A DNA stretch of 64,000 bases from Enterococcus_D sp050529585 (GTDB lineage Bacteria; Bacillota; Bacilli; Lactobacillales; Enterococcaceae). Both the position numbers and the translations under genes were made by a program. The stretch covers positions 1,860,001 to 1,924,000 of the forward strand of contig NZ_CP172882.1 of the NCBI RefSeq assembly GCF_050529585.1, in the 5' to 3' direction. A model generated the notes under the pieces. That model was given only the letters and a program-made list of their open reading frames with translations, was not told the origin of the DNA and ran no database searches. Positions 8,837 to 17,290 of this stretch are shown here, one piece after another. The number at the start of each line of letters is the position of its first letter. The first letter of the stretch is position 1.

Positions 8837-9493
8837 TCATTGATCCAAATACTTACTTGCTTCTCTGATACTTAAAGGTGCCATTTGTTCACTATAAACA
8901 GTTAAGAATCGCCGCACCCACTCGGGATCAGTCTTGGCATAATCTCGCAAGCTCCAACCGATGGCCTTATTGATAAAGAATGTCTTCGTACCAAAGTTGT
9001 TCACCAAAATCACCCGCAACAACTCTGTATCGGTCTGGTGTTTCAATAACAATTGGTGGATGATCGCTGAACGACGCAGCCAGATACTATCCGCTACACT
9101 CCAACGCAGCATCTCTCTTTTTAAAGTCGGATCTTGCAAGACCATTTTTGAAATGACTGTACCTAAAGCATCAACACTGTCCCACCATGCGTGCTGTAAA
9201 AGTAAAGCTTCGATTTTCGGCAGATCTTCCTTATTTAAAAAAGAAGCCATAGCTGCCAAATAGTCGATTGCCAAATAATGATGTTCTCGATATTCGCTCT
9301 GCCAACATACATCGATAAAAGCCCAATCAATCACGCCTCTTTTTTTGGCTTCAGCTAGGGCAGTTTTTGCGGTCTGCCGACGAATCGGCGTTCGAATGCC
9401 TAAAAATACGAATTGATTGCGCATATAAGCAGCCATCTTTTGACTTTGCACATCATCTTGTAAAGCAAACAGCGCCTGATATACTTCTTCCAA
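8837..9493 (-). CDS. AlkD-like DNA alkylation repair protein (HEAT-repeat glycosylase)
   Basis: A 218-residue all-helical protein of the AlkC/AlkD family, which excises positively charged N3- and N7-alkylated purines. Recognisable blocks are the MRNQFVFLGIRTPIRRQ opening, the acidic/aromatic region WQSEYREHHYLAIDYLA, the WWDSVD block (AlkD uses Trp and Asp residues of this kind near the lesion), the WLRRSAIIHQL repeat and the INKAIGWSLRDYAKTDPEWVRRF C-terminal block typical of COG4912. The start ATG has a weak AGGGGTGTT box 12 bases upstream. It lies just downstream of dinB on the same strand, giving a small DNA-repair pair, though the two proteins act on different lesions. Confidence 0.88.
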   Translation of the reverse strand: MEEVYQALFALQDDVQSQKMAAYMRNQFVFLGIRTPIRRQTAKTALAEAKKRGVIDWAFIDVCWQSEYREHHYLAIDYLAAMASFLNKEDLPKIEALLLQHAWWDSVDALGTVISKMVLQDPTLKREMLRWSVADSIWLRRSAIIHQLLLKHQTDTELLRVILVNNFGTKTFFINKAIGWSLRDYAKTDPEWVRRFLTVYSEQMAPLSIREASKYLDQ

Positions 9494-9506
9494 CGATCAA
9501 CACCCC

Positions 9507-10634
9507 TTATTCATCTTCTTCCGAATTCTGCCACAATGGCAATACGATATTCTCATAGGTCAACGGGTCCAAATTAGTGACTGTAATGCCCAACAAACGT
9601 ATTCCATGTTCCAAACCCAAAACATCCTCCCAAATCAAACTTGCCTCTGAGAAGAGTTGTTCTTTCTTATGGACATACACTGGCAACGTCACGCGTTTGG
9701 TGATCGTCGAGTAATCCGTATAACGCACTTTCAGTACCACGGTTTTGCCATGTTTCTGGTTCCGTTTGAGGGATTCTGCGACTTCTTCTGCAATCGAGCG
9801 CAATTGGCTGACGACTTGTTCTTCAGTTGTCAACGGATTGCCATAGGTATGTTCTTTGCCGACAGATTTGCGTTCTCGCGTGACACTGACAGGTGAATCA
9901 TGGATGCCGCGCACTTTTCGATAAAGAGAATACCCCATCTTGCCAAAGGCACGAATCAACGCCATCTCACTCATTTCATATAACTCCGCACCAGTCAATA
10001 TACCCATTTCATGCATACGTGGTACAGTTTTTTTACCGATGCCATGAAATTTCTCAATAGGCAGCTGTTTCAAAAAGTCAACTGCATCTTCCGGCATCAC
10101 CACCGTCATTCCCCTTGGTTTGTGGTAATCCGAGGACAATTTGGCCAAAAATTTGTTGTAACTGACCCCTGCTGAACAAGTCAAGTGGGTTTCTTGCCAA
10201 ATATCTCTTTGGATCATGCGGGCAATTTTGATGGCTGAAGGACAGTCGATTTTATTTGTTGTCACATCTAGGTAGGCTTCATCGATTGATACTGGTTCGA
10301 TGATATCAGTATACCGGTGAAAAATCGCTCTAATTTGTTGAGACACTTCACGGTATTTTTGATGATCCCCTGGTTTAAAAATGGCTTGGGGGCACAATTC
10401 AAAAGCTTTTTGGGCACTCATAGCCGAATGGATGCCATATTGCCGCGCCAAATAATTGGCTGTCGTCACTACACCGCGCCCGCCTGTATCGCTTGGATGA
10501 CGTGCAATCACTAAGGGATGTTGGGCCAGTGTTGGATCATCTCTTTCTTCAACAGACGCAAAAAAGGCATCCATATCGATGTGAATGATTTTGCGGCTTG
10601 TATCATTATGTAAAGGGAATTGTAATTCAGACAC
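9507..10634 (-). CDS. dinB: DNA polymerase IV (Y-family translesion polymerase)
   Basis: Translesion polymerase of 375 residues. The longest reading frame starts further upstream, but a GTG at 10632-10634 preceded by GAGGTGAT at the right distance gives the protein VSELQFPLHNDTSRKIIHID..., the family's normal length. Catalytic motifs are IIHIDMDAFFASVE (first metal Asp) and VSIDEAYLDVT (Asp-Glu pair). The thumb helix-hairpin-helix appears as FHGIGKKTVPRMHEMGI, and the little-finger domain covers the last 130 residues. No obvious clamp-binding QLxLF peptide was picked out at the C-terminus. It is followed by the AlkD-like gene after 13 bases, probably one transcript. Confidence 0.95.
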   Translation of the reverse strand: MSELQFPLHNDTSRKIIHIDMDAFFASVEERDDPTLAQHPLVIARHPSDTGGRGVVTTANYLARQYGIHSAMSAQKAFELCPQAIFKPGDHQKYREVSQQIRAIFHRYTDIIEPVSIDEAYLDVTTNKIDCPSAIKIARMIQRDIWQETHLTCSAGVSYNKFLAKLSSDYHKPRGMTVVMPEDAVDFLKQLPIEKFHGIGKKTVPRMHEMGILTGAELYEMSEMALIRAFGKMGYSLYRKVRGIHDSPVSVTRERKSVGKEHTYGNPLTTEEQVVSQLRSIAEEVAESLKRNQKHGKTVVLKVRYTDYSTITKRVTLPVYVHKKEQLFSEASLIWEDVLGLEHGIRLLGITVTNLDPLTYENIVLPLWQNSEEDE

Positions 10635-10759
10635 ACTTATCACCTCGTTACATCTATTATAAACGAACAGAAGTTCCCTTACAATAGTCTTGAATCCCCC
10701 AAAAAGAATCTCAGCCGCTTGCCAATACTCTTTTTGGGGGATAACGAGCAATCGTTGTC

Positions 10760-11101
10760 TTATAACGCTTGTGACCCACGTTCATTCGTCCGAATCCGCA
10801 CAGCTTCTTCGACTGGATAAACAAAAATCTTGCCATCCCCGACTTCATCCGTGCAGCAAATCGAAATAATCAACGCGATAACAGGCTCAACATGCTGATC
10901 TTCTACCACGAAACACACCGTCACTTTTGGTAACAGTGTAGTAATCACCGCTTGTCCACGAATATACTCTTTCAAGCCCTTTTGTTTGCCATACCCTAAA
11001 ACTTGATTCACGGTCATTCCGCTGGTAATATCTGAAAGAGCCAACGCAGCTTTCAGTTCTTCAATTTTTTCTTGCCGAATAATAGCTTCAACTTTTTTCA
11101 T
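10760..11101 (-). CDS. glnK: PII-family nitrogen regulatory protein
   Basis: A 113-residue trimeric PII signal protein that binds ATP/ADP and 2-oxoglutarate and closes the AmtB channel. It shows MKKVEAIIRQEKIEELKAAL, the GYGKQKG lead into the T-loop, the DGKIFVYP block and the C-terminal VRIRTNERG. The T-loop reads KEYIRGQAVITTLLPK: the positions of the classical Tyr46 and Tyr51 carry Ile and Val, so uridylylation at Tyr51 is impossible, as in other Firmicutes. It follows amtB by 16 bases, with a GGAGG box, and is surely co-transcribed. Whether it also binds GlnR or TnrA cannot be read from sequence. Confidence 0.94.
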   Translation of the reverse strand: MKKVEAIIRQEKIEELKAALALSDITSGMTVNQVLGYGKQKGLKEYIRGQAVITTLLPKVTVCFVVEDQHVEPVIALIISICCTDEVGDGKIFVYPVEEAVRIRTNERGSQAL

Positions 11102-11117
11102 ATCAGTTCCTCCAAAG

Positions 11118-12335
11118 TTAAGAATCTAAACCCATAAAGGTTGGATAGGCAGTTTCATCATGCTCAATGCGATCCATACCAACTGCTTCTTCTTGTTCAG
11201 AGACACGTATCGGCATAAATCGTTTGATGACATGAATCAGAATGAAGGATATGATTCCCGCAAATAAAATCGTAAAGACAATACTTTCAAGTTGAGCAAT
11301 AAATAAATCTATGCTGCCATAGATCAATCCAGAACGCCCACCAACTGCTGGATCTGCGAAAACTCCCGTCATGATTCCACCAAAGATTCCCCCAACCCCA
11401 TGACAGCCAAACGCATCCAAAGCATCATCTAATCCAAGACGATGTTTGATCACTGAGATAAAATAGTAACAAAATGGACTCACCAACGCGCCAATGATAA
11501 ATGACGACCACAGGGAAACAAAACCAGCACCAGGCGTAATGGCAACTAAACCAACTACAGCGCCAGTACACGCACCTACGATAGTCGGTTTGCCTAACAT
11601 CAGCTTCTCGATCAACATCCAAGATAGCATTGCACTGGCAGCTGCTGTATTCGTCGTCAGTAAAGCATGGATCGCCAAACCATCAGCAGCTAGTGCTGAA
11701 CCTGCGTTGAAGCCAAACCAGCCAAACCATAATAAGCCAGCACCCAAGACAACAAATGGAATGTTATGGGGACGATATTCAGTTTGATGAAACTCACGGC
11801 GTTTTCCAACCGCAATAGCCAATACCAACCCACTGATACCGGAACTGATATGAACGACATTTCCCCCAGCAAAATCGATCGAACCAATGGCATCCAAGAA
11901 GCCCCCACCCCATACCATATGAGCCATTGGGAAATAAACCAGGACCAGCCAAAAACCAATAAATAGGAAAATCGCTGAAAATCGCATTCTTCCAACAACT
12001 GATCCAGTGATGATCGCGGTTGTGATCAGGGCGAACATCATCTGAAACCCAGCAAATAATCCTTCGGGTATTCCCTCCCCTTCGGACATGGATACATGAT
12101 TGAAGAACACTTTGTCAAAATTACCGATAAAAGAGCCAGTTCCACTAAATGAAAGGGTATATCCTAGCGTCACCCACAATACTGAAGCCAATCCCATCGT
12201 ACAAATGACCATCATCATGGTATTTAAGATGTTTTTTCTACGCTCCAGCCCACCATAAAAGAATGCCAATGCTGGTGTCATTAAAAATACCATACTGCTG
12301 CAAATCAAAATAAATGCTATATTTCCTGTATCCAT
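11118..12335 (-). CDS. amtB: Ammonium transporter
   Basis: Ammonium channel of 405 residues with about eleven membrane segments and no signal peptide. Family marks are MTPALAFFYGGLERRKN near residue 20, the periplasmic Phe gate region, the twin pore histidines in GGNVVHISSGISG and FGCHGVGGIFGG, GSIDFAGG carrying the conserved Asp, and LLWFGWFGFNAGS. It forms a unit with glnK, whose product plugs the channel when nitrogen is plentiful. The start ATG has an AAGGAGGCG box. Upstream lie a perfect GlnR/TnrA-type box and a CodY-like box, so expression should rise under nitrogen and amino-acid limitation. Confidence 0.96.
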   Translation of the reverse strand: MDTGNIAFILICSSMVFLMTPALAFFYGGLERRKNILNTMMMVICTMGLASVLWVTLGYTLSFSGTGSFIGNFDKVFFNHVSMSEGEGIPEGLFAGFQMMFALITTAIITGSVVGRMRFSAIFLFIGFWLVLVYFPMAHMVWGGGFLDAIGSIDFAGGNVVHISSGISGLVLAIAVGKRREFHQTEYRPHNIPFVVLGAGLLWFGWFGFNAGSALAADGLAIHALLTTNTAAASAMLSWMLIEKLMLGKPTIVGACTGAVVGLVAITPGAGFVSLWSSFIIGALVSPFCYYFISVIKHRLGLDDALDAFGCHGVGGIFGGIMTGVFADPAVGGRSGLIYGSIDLFIAQLESIVFTILFAGIISFILIHVIKRFMPIRVSEQEEAVGMDRIEHDETAYPTFMGLDS

Positions 12336-12415
12336 CTGAAACGCCTCCTTATCTATCTGAGTGCTATCCTATCATCTAAAAATAGCTGAGGCTAGTACTT
12401 TTCATTAATTCACAA

Positions 12416-12430
12416 AATTTTCTGAAAACT
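12416..12430. promoter_or_regulatory. CodY-like box upstream of amtB-glnK
   Basis: AATTTTCTGAAAACT agrees with the CodY consensus AATTTTCWGAAAATT at 14 of 15 positions. It lies about 80 bases upstream of the amtB start codon, between it and the GlnR box. Confidence 0.7.
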
Positions 12431-12442
12431 TATTACGATTGA

Positions 12443-12459
12443 TGTGAGAAAAAGTCACA
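12443..12459. promoter_or_regulatory. GlnR/TnrA-type operator upstream of amtB-glnK
   Basis: TGTGAGAAAAAGTCACA is an exact match to the MerR-family GlnR/TnrA site TGTNAN7TNACA, with fully symmetric arms. It is 108 bases upstream of the amtB start codon. In an organism with GlnR but no TnrA this would be the nitrogen-control site. Confidence 0.82.
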
Positions 12460-12485
12460 TCAAAAGGATGCTTTCTGCAAAAGAA

Positions 12486-12509
12486 AAACTGCCCCTAAAG
12501 GACAGTTTA
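12486..12509 (-). terminator. Intrinsic terminator downstream of rsmI
   Basis: On the minus strand AAACTGTCC pairs with GGGCAGTTT (one wobble pair), followed by TTCTTTT. It lies 75 bases beyond the rsmI stop codon. Confidence 0.65.
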
Positions 12510-12583
12510 TCGGCTATCTGCTTTTTCACGAATCAGTTCCATTTCTTCTGCTTATCTTGCTCATACACCATTTGTCAATGGAT

Positions 12584-13447
12584 TTAGCTATCGGATTCAA
12601 TTGCATGATAAAGATTATACACGACTTGTTTCTTTACTTGATTTCGTTTTGCCACTTCTTTAATGGCCTCTTTCGAAGAAACACCCTCAGCTATCAGCAA
12701 CTCTACTTGTTCGACATAACTGCCTTCGTAATGCACTTGCTCCGGCTCACCCGCACCTTCAACTAGCAGACAGCACTCACCTTTTAAGGTATGCGCTGCA
12801 AGATAGTCCGAAAGCTCAGACAACGTGCCTCGCAGGTATTCTTCATGAATTTTGGTCAGCTCTCGACAAATCACTGCATGTCGTTCACCAAAAACTTCGC
12901 CGATGACAGCAACGGTATTGCCGATACGATAGGGTGACTCGTAGAAAATCATCGTACTTTGCTGTGTTGCCAATTTAGTCAACTCAGCAACCTGATCTTT
13001 TTTCTTTCGGGGCAAGAACCCATAAAATAAATTTGGTTGTGGTGAAAGCCCAGAAGCAATCAAAGCAGTCAATCCCGCTGTCGGGCCAGGTAATGCAATC
13101 ACATCAATCCCTTCAGCAATACAAGCTTTGACCAATTCATGGCCAGGATCGCTAATGGACGGCATACCAGCATCACTACACTGGGCGATTACTTGCCCTG
13201 ATTGTAATAAGGCCACCAATTGCGGCACTCTTTCTTTATAATTATGTTCATGCAAACTTTTTTGGGGCGTCGTGATGTCAAAATGATTCAACAACTTCTG
13301 GGTATTACGGGTATCCTCACTTGCAATCAAGTCCGCTTCTCCCAAAATCTTGACACAACGTACCGTCATATCCTCTAGATTACCAATTGGCGTAGGCACC
13401 AAATAAAGTTTCCCAACATCATGTTTGTAACTTTGTTGTTTCTGCAT
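12584..13447 (-). CDS. rsmI: 16S rRNA 2'-O-ribose C1402 methyltransferase
   Basis: SAM-dependent tetrapyrrole-methylase-fold enzyme of 287 residues that 2'-O-methylates C1402 in the decoding centre of 16S rRNA. Motifs are TPIGNLEDMTVR at residues 18-29, SEDTRNTQKLL, SDAGMPSISDPG and ALPGPTA, all in the normal RsmI order, followed by the ICRELTKIHEEY block and a C-terminal helical extension. The start ATG is preceded by GAGGAG five bases upstream. It is the last gene of the dnaX-to-rsmI cluster; a terminator hairpin lies between it and yabA, so its transcription may be reduced relative to upstream genes. Confidence 0.95.
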   Translation of the reverse strand: MQKQQSYKHDVGKLYLVPTPIGNLEDMTVRCVKILGEADLIASEDTRNTQKLLNHFDITTPQKSLHEHNYKERVPQLVALLQSGQVIAQCSDAGMPSISDPGHELVKACIAEGIDVIALPGPTAGLTALIASGLSPQPNLFYGFLPRKKKDQVAELTKLATQQSTMIFYESPYRIGNTVAVIGEVFGERHAVICRELTKIHEEYLRGTLSELSDYLAAHTLKGECCLLVEGAGEPEQVHYEGSYVEQVELLIAEGVSSKEAIKEVAKRNQVKKQVVYNLYHAIESDS

Positions 13448-13461
13448 GGTTGCTCCTCTCC

Positions 13462-13495
13462 AAAAAAAGACCAGCTTTACCTGATCTTTTTCTTT
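13462..13495 (-). terminator. Terminator hairpin between yabA and rsmI
   Basis: On the minus strand AAGATCAG pairs with CTGGTCTT (one wobble) around a 6-base loop and runs into seven Ts. It ends just before the rsmI ribosome binding site, so rsmI needs read-through or a promoter inside this hairpin region. Confidence 0.65.
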
Positions 13496-13506
13496 GTGCC
13501 ATATGT

Positions 13507-13860
13507 TTATTTGCCGCTTTCGCGATAAATCACTTCAAGGCAAAAAGCACATGGTTCGTCATGCTCTCTTCTGGACCCATATAGGTCATAACAGACATGG
13601 AACCCTTCCTCATAAATTTTCTCTAAGTTCATCCTAGACTTAGACAACTCTTGTTTGGCGGTTTCGGCAGGCGCATCTGCCACAAGATTCAGCTCGCGAA
13701 TGTGTTCTCGGAGACGTTGATTTTCCAATTCCAACGTGGTATTTTTTTCAACGATTTCTTGCAGTGATTGTTTCATTTCCGCCAGATTGTTCAAGGAGTT
13801 TTGCAACTCCGATTCTAATTGATTCAGTCCATCGTATAGCGATCGTTTATCCATGCTCAT
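13507..13860 (-). CDS. yabA: Replication initiation control protein YabA
   Basis: A 117-residue negative regulator that binds DnaA and the DnaN clamp to limit re-initiation. The N-terminal half is a coiled coil (about residues 5-60, rich in Leu, Glu and Gln) that mediates tetramer formation; the C-terminal part has the zinc-binding set H-x-C and C-x2-C (GFHVCYDLYGSRREHDEPCAFC). I start it at MSMDKRS (13860) because AGGTG lies six bases upstream; the longer GTG start would sit within that ribosome binding site. It lies 13 bases after ricT in the same operon. Confidence 0.93.
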   Translation of the reverse strand: MSMDKRSLYDGLNQLESELQNSLNNLAEMKQSLQEIVEKNTTLELENQRLREHIRELNLVADAPAETAKQELSKSRMNLEKIYEEGFHVCYDLYGSRREHDEPCAFCLEVIYRESGK

Positions 13861-13873
13861 TATAGTCACCTGC

Positions 13874-14674
13874 TTATTTTGTCACTAATTCTTCATAGCC
13901 ATATTCAACAGCAGTCTGTCGGTCATGCAAGCGCACTTTGACAACACGGCTCAATAAATCTAAACCAACGACACGCCCTTTCCCATCAGGGGTCACAACT
14001 TCTTTTCCTCGATCGGGCATGGCTTTTTTTGCTCGTTCATATTCTTCATTCTCGTATTTCAAACAACACATCAAACGCCCGCACAGACCAGAAATCTTGG
14101 TTGGGTTCAAAGACAACCCTTGATCTTTCGCCATCTTGATCGAAACAGGTATAAAATCTCCCAAAAAAGTGGCACAACAAAGTTTGCGGCCGCAGGGACC
14201 GATGCCTCCCAGAATCTTTGCTTCATCTCGTACACCAATCTGTTTTAACTCGATCCGTGTATGAAAGGTATTAGCCAAATCCTTGACCAACTCTCGAAAA
14301 TCGATCCGGCCTTCCGCGGTAAACGAAAAAATCAGCTTGTTTCGTTCCAATGTATAGGAGGCGTTGATCAGTTTCATCGGTAAGCGGTGGTCACGGACTT
14401 TGGCTTTTGCTGCTTGCAGCGCACGTGCAGCATCTTGTGCATTGCTTGCTTCTTTGTCCAAGTCTTGACTGTTGGCGCGGCGAATGATCGACTTCACATC
14501 ATGAGGTAAATCTTGTGGATCCAACTGTTGAACTGCGGTTACTACAGTACCGATACACCGTATATCTTGTGACTCTACGATTACTTTTTCATTCAAAGTA
14601 TAGGTTTCTTTTCGGGGCGCATAATAAAATATTTGGCCGACCTCTTCGAAACGTATCCCAATCACTTCAATCAT
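13874..14674 (-). CDS. ricT: PSP1-domain protein RicT (YaaT)
   Basis: A 266-residue PSP1 C-terminal domain protein. In B. subtilis RicT (YaaT) joins RicA and RicF in the Fe-S-containing Y-complex, which stimulates RNase Y-dependent mRNA processing. The cysteine-rich core is visible: GPCGRKLCCATFLGD and LCGRLMCCLKYE, giving the paired CGR-x2-CC motifs expected to bind the cluster. The start ATG at 14674 (MIEVIGIRFEEVGQ) has AGAGGG upstream and is set against the holB stop codon, so translation is probably coupled. A longer start inside holB lacks a ribosome binding site. Confidence 0.93.
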   Translation of the reverse strand: MIEVIGIRFEEVGQIFYYAPRKETYTLNEKVIVESQDIRCIGTVVTAVQQLDPQDLPHDVKSIIRRANSQDLDKEASNAQDAARALQAAKAKVRDHRLPMKLINASYTLERNKLIFSFTAEGRIDFRELVKDLANTFHTRIELKQIGVRDEAKILGGIGPCGRKLCCATFLGDFIPVSIKMAKDQGLSLNPTKISGLCGRLMCCLKYENEEYERAKKAMPDRGKEVVTPDGKGRVVGLDLLSRVVKVRLHDRQTAVEYGYEELVTK

Positions 14675-14675
14675 C

Positions 14676-15635
14676 TTAGGCCCTCTTTTCCGGCTGTCGC
14701 GAATCTCCATAGATGATTTTCACACAAAATTGCTCTGCAACACCTTGAAAAGCAACATTGGCCTGCAATTTTTTTTGGGCCTGCAACGCGGCTTCAATGG
14801 CCTGATTGATTTCTTTCCCCCAAGAACCTTGCGCAAGCAGTCGATCTCTTTCTTCTTGCAGGTAAAATAACAAGAGTGAAAAAATCTCTATTTGCTGGCT
14901 TTTTTCTTTTGCTTGACTCAGCAATCTTTTTTGTACAAATATAAAAGCTTGCGGGTCTCTTTTCAAAAGGTAATCCACCCAGCGTACAACAGCATCCTTA
15001 GTTTCATTAAACCATTCATTCTGAGAGATTTCAACTGCTTTATGATAACTATTTGTCAGATAACTAAGAAGACGGCTGGTTTCATTTGAAAGCCCTTCAG
15101 CTTGCAATTTTTTTTGCAGTGCTGCTTTTGAAATTGGCGAAAAATGAATCACTTGGCAACGGGATTGGATCGTTGGCAAAATTCTGCCGAGACTTTCCGT
15201 TTCAAGAATTGCCAGAAAATTACCTACTGGTTCCTCAAGAAATTTTAGTAAGCTATTGGCTGCACTTGCATTCATTTTTTCGGCTTGTGATAAGATGAAA
15301 ATCTTGATACTGCTCTCAAAACCGCTTTTAGTAAATTCTTCTTGCAGTTGTCGAATTTGATCCACTTTGATCGTTTGTCCCTCTGGTTCGATCTGGATCA
15401 CGTCAGGATGCTCCCCTCGACTGATCCGTTGACAATTATTACACGTGTTACAAGGGTCATCCTCTTGCAGCTGGGTACAAAACAAACGTTTCGCGAGCCA
15501 AATACTTGTTTCATGTTTCCCAGTCCCTTTATCCCCTTCAAAAAGATAAGCATGAGCGATCCGCCCATGCTTGATACTTTTCTTTAGTTGGGCAAATACT
15601 TGCGGTTGATTTTCTTGCAGAAATTGTGCCTCCAT
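14676..15635 (-). CDS. holB: DNA polymerase III subunit delta'
   Basis: Clamp-loader subunit of 319 residues. I start it at MEAQFLQENQPQVF (15635), which has AAGGAG six bases upstream; the longer frame runs through darA. The AAA+ fold shows the P-loop-like GDKGTGKHETS, a zinc module of four cysteines spread over CTQLQEDDPCNTCNNC, the SRC-like sensor region PTIQSRCQVIHF, and a C-terminal collar domain. As is usual for delta', it acts as the stator next to DnaX, encoded upstream in the same cluster. It follows darA by 13 bases. Confidence 0.94.
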   Translation of the reverse strand: MEAQFLQENQPQVFAQLKKSIKHGRIAHAYLFEGDKGTGKHETSIWLAKRLFCTQLQEDDPCNTCNNCQRISRGEHPDVIQIEPEGQTIKVDQIRQLQEEFTKSGFESSIKIFILSQAEKMNASAANSLLKFLEEPVGNFLAILETESLGRILPTIQSRCQVIHFSPISKAALQKKLQAEGLSNETSRLLSYLTNSYHKAVEISQNEWFNETKDAVVRWVDYLLKRDPQAFIFVQKRLLSQAKEKSQQIEIFSLLLFYLQEERDRLLAQGSWGKEINQAIEAALQAQKKLQANVAFQGVAEQFCVKIIYGDSRQPEKRA

Positions 15636-15648
15636 GAAAAGCTCCTTC

Positions 15649-15978
15649 TTAATATTGATGGAATCCATCAACAGGTAAAACAAACACAGTCGCGCCGCCA
15701 ACTTCAACTTCCACAGGATAAGGCACTTGACCATCTAAGGAAATATCTAACGACATTGGTGTCGACACATATTGCTTACGAGATTGACAGGTCTTTTTGA
15801 TCAATTCTAACGCCTCTTGAACACGTTCATCTTCCAAACCGATAATAAACGTACTATTTCCCGCTTTCAAAAAACCACCAGTAGAAGATAACTTCGTTGC
15901 CCGAATATTGGCATCGATAAATTCATTTGCCAAACGATTGCTGTCCTTGTCTTGTACAATTGCCATAATTAATTTCAT
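15649..15978 (-). CDS. darA: Cyclic-di-AMP receptor, PII-like protein DarA (PstA/YaaQ)
   Basis: A 109-residue PII-fold protein that binds c-di-AMP as a trimer. The sequence starts MKLIMAIVQDKDSNRLANEF and contains the characteristic block RATKLSSTGGFLKAGNSTFIIG, whose Asn, Thr, Gly and Phe residues line the nucleotide site, and the long B-loop at about residues 65-90 that distinguishes it from true PII proteins. The C-terminal GGATVFVLPVDGFHQ is also diagnostic. Its downstream target is not firmly known. It sits between tmk and holB as in other Firmicutes. The start has GGAGAT upstream. Confidence 0.95.
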   Translation of the reverse strand: MKLIMAIVQDKDSNRLANEFIDANIRATKLSSTGGFLKAGNSTFIIGLEDERVQEALELIKKTCQSRKQYVSTPMSLDISLDGQVPYPVEVEVGGATVFVLPVDGFHQY

Positions 15979-16010
15979 GGGATCATCTCCTTCATAAGTT
16001 CAATCATCTA

Positions 16011-16673
16011 TTATAAAGATTTAAAAAAGGCCGGATACGCTTCAACGATTGCCGAATAGCTTGATTCAACAACGTCTTGTAACCCCATTCTAGCATCAAT
16101 CTTATGAATCCGTACAGGATTTTCTTCTGCTAACTTCAAATAGGCGTGACGTACCCGTTGATGAAATTCCAATCCTTCTGAATCTAAGCGGTCATATTGA
16201 TGGGCACGATTTTTTTGGATCCGATGTAAGCCCGTATCTGAATCGACATCCAAATACAAGGTAAAATCAGGGGTGGTTCCTTCCGTCGCAAATTCATTGA
16301 TATTGGCGATTTCCGGCATCCCAATCCGGCGTCCAGCGCCTTGATAAGCCAATGAACTATCGACAAAGCGATCACAAATCACGATTTTACCATCATTCAA
16401 TGCTGGAAGGACAACTTCAATCAAGTGTTGCCGTCTCGCTGCTGCATAAAGCAAAGCTTCCGTCCGTTCATCCATCTCCTCATTTTTGGGGTCTAAAATA
16501 ATGTTACGAATTTTTTCGGCGATTCTGACACCACCAGGTTCTCGTGTTTTAACGATTTTTCTTGTTGCTTCTAATTGTAAACGAGGATATAACTCTTCTA
16601 GGACACTGGTTTTTCCAGCGCCATCTGGTCCTTCGATGGTAATGAACAATCCATTCACCTTGTTTGCCTCCAA
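16011..16673 (-). CDS. tmk: Thymidylate kinase
   Basis: dTMP kinase of 220 residues making dTDP for DNA synthesis. It has the P-loop EGPDGAGKTSVLEEL at residues 14-28, the REPGG motif, the DR motif in CDRFVDSSLAYQGAGR that contacts the monophosphate, and a LID region near residue 150 (RIQKNRAHQYDRLDSEG). Gene order recR-tmk-darA-holB is the standard Firmicute arrangement, with only five bases between recR and tmk. No internal stop or unusual residue seen. Confidence 0.96.
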   Translation of the reverse strand: MEANKVNGLFITIEGPDGAGKTSVLEELYPRLQLEATRKIVKTREPGGVRIAEKIRNIILDPKNEEMDERTEALLYAAARRQHLIEVVLPALNDGKIVICDRFVDSSLAYQGAGRRIGMPEIANINEFATEGTTPDFTLYLDVDSDTGLHRIQKNRAHQYDRLDSEGLEFHQRVRHAYLKLAEENPVRIHKIDARMGLQDVVESSYSAIVEAYPAFFKSL

Positions 16674-16678
16674 TATAT

Positions 16679-17275
16679 TTATAGTTCTCGACGTCCTTCG
16701 ACGGCTTTGAGCAATGTTACTTCATCCGCATACTCGATATCGCTGCCCACAGATAAGCCATGGGCTAAGCGGGTCACTTTGATCCCTGCTGGCTTGATCA
16801 GCCGTGAAAGGTACATTGCCGTCGCTTCACCTTCAGTTGTCGCATTGGTCGCGATGATCACTTCTTTGACTTGGTCATCATGCAAGCGCTGAATCAAAGA
16901 AGAAATGTTGATATCTTCAGGTCCAGTGCCTTCCATAGGGGACAAAACACCATGCAAGACATGATACAACCCATGATACTCCCGTACTTTTTCAAGAGCC
17001 ATGACATCTTTTGGTTCTTCAACCACCAAAATAGTCCCCTTATCTCTTGTTGGATCGCCACATATCTCGCAAGGATCTTCTTCCGTGATATTGCCGCAAA
17101 TACTGCAAAAATGCAGGTCACGTTTGACACTGATCAAAGATTTAGCAAACTCATTGACAACTTCATCTTTCATATCAATGGTATAAAAAGCCAAACGAGT
17201 GGCAGTTTTTTGGCCGATTCCTGGCAGTTTCATATAACTGTCAATCAATCGTGCAATCGGATCTGGATATTGCAC
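16679..17275 (-). CDS. recR: Recombination mediator RecR
   Basis: A 198-residue ring-forming protein that works with RecO (and RecF) to load RecA on gapped DNA. N-terminal helix-hairpin-helix LPGIGQKTATRLAF, the four-cysteine zinc finger CSICGNITEEDPCEICGD and a Toprim domain (ILVVEEPKDVMALE to ATTEGEATAMYL) are all present in order. It starts 15 bases after the ebfC stop codon in the dnaX operon. Confidence 0.97.
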   Translation of the reverse strand: MQYPDPIARLIDSYMKLPGIGQKTATRLAFYTIDMKDEVVNEFAKSLISVKRDLHFCSICGNITEEDPCEICGDPTRDKGTILVVEEPKDVMALEKVREYHGLYHVLHGVLSPMEGTGPEDINISSLIQRLHDDQVKEVIIATNATTEGEATAMYLSRLIKPAGIKVTRLAHGLSVGSDIEYADEVTLLKAVEGRREL

Positions 17276-17290
17276 GCTACATTTCTCCTT

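Noticed and set aside
12510..12583. Short minus-strand frame ending ...IREKADSR after rsmI
   Set aside because: Only about 14 codons between stops; no site; cannot be supported as a gene.
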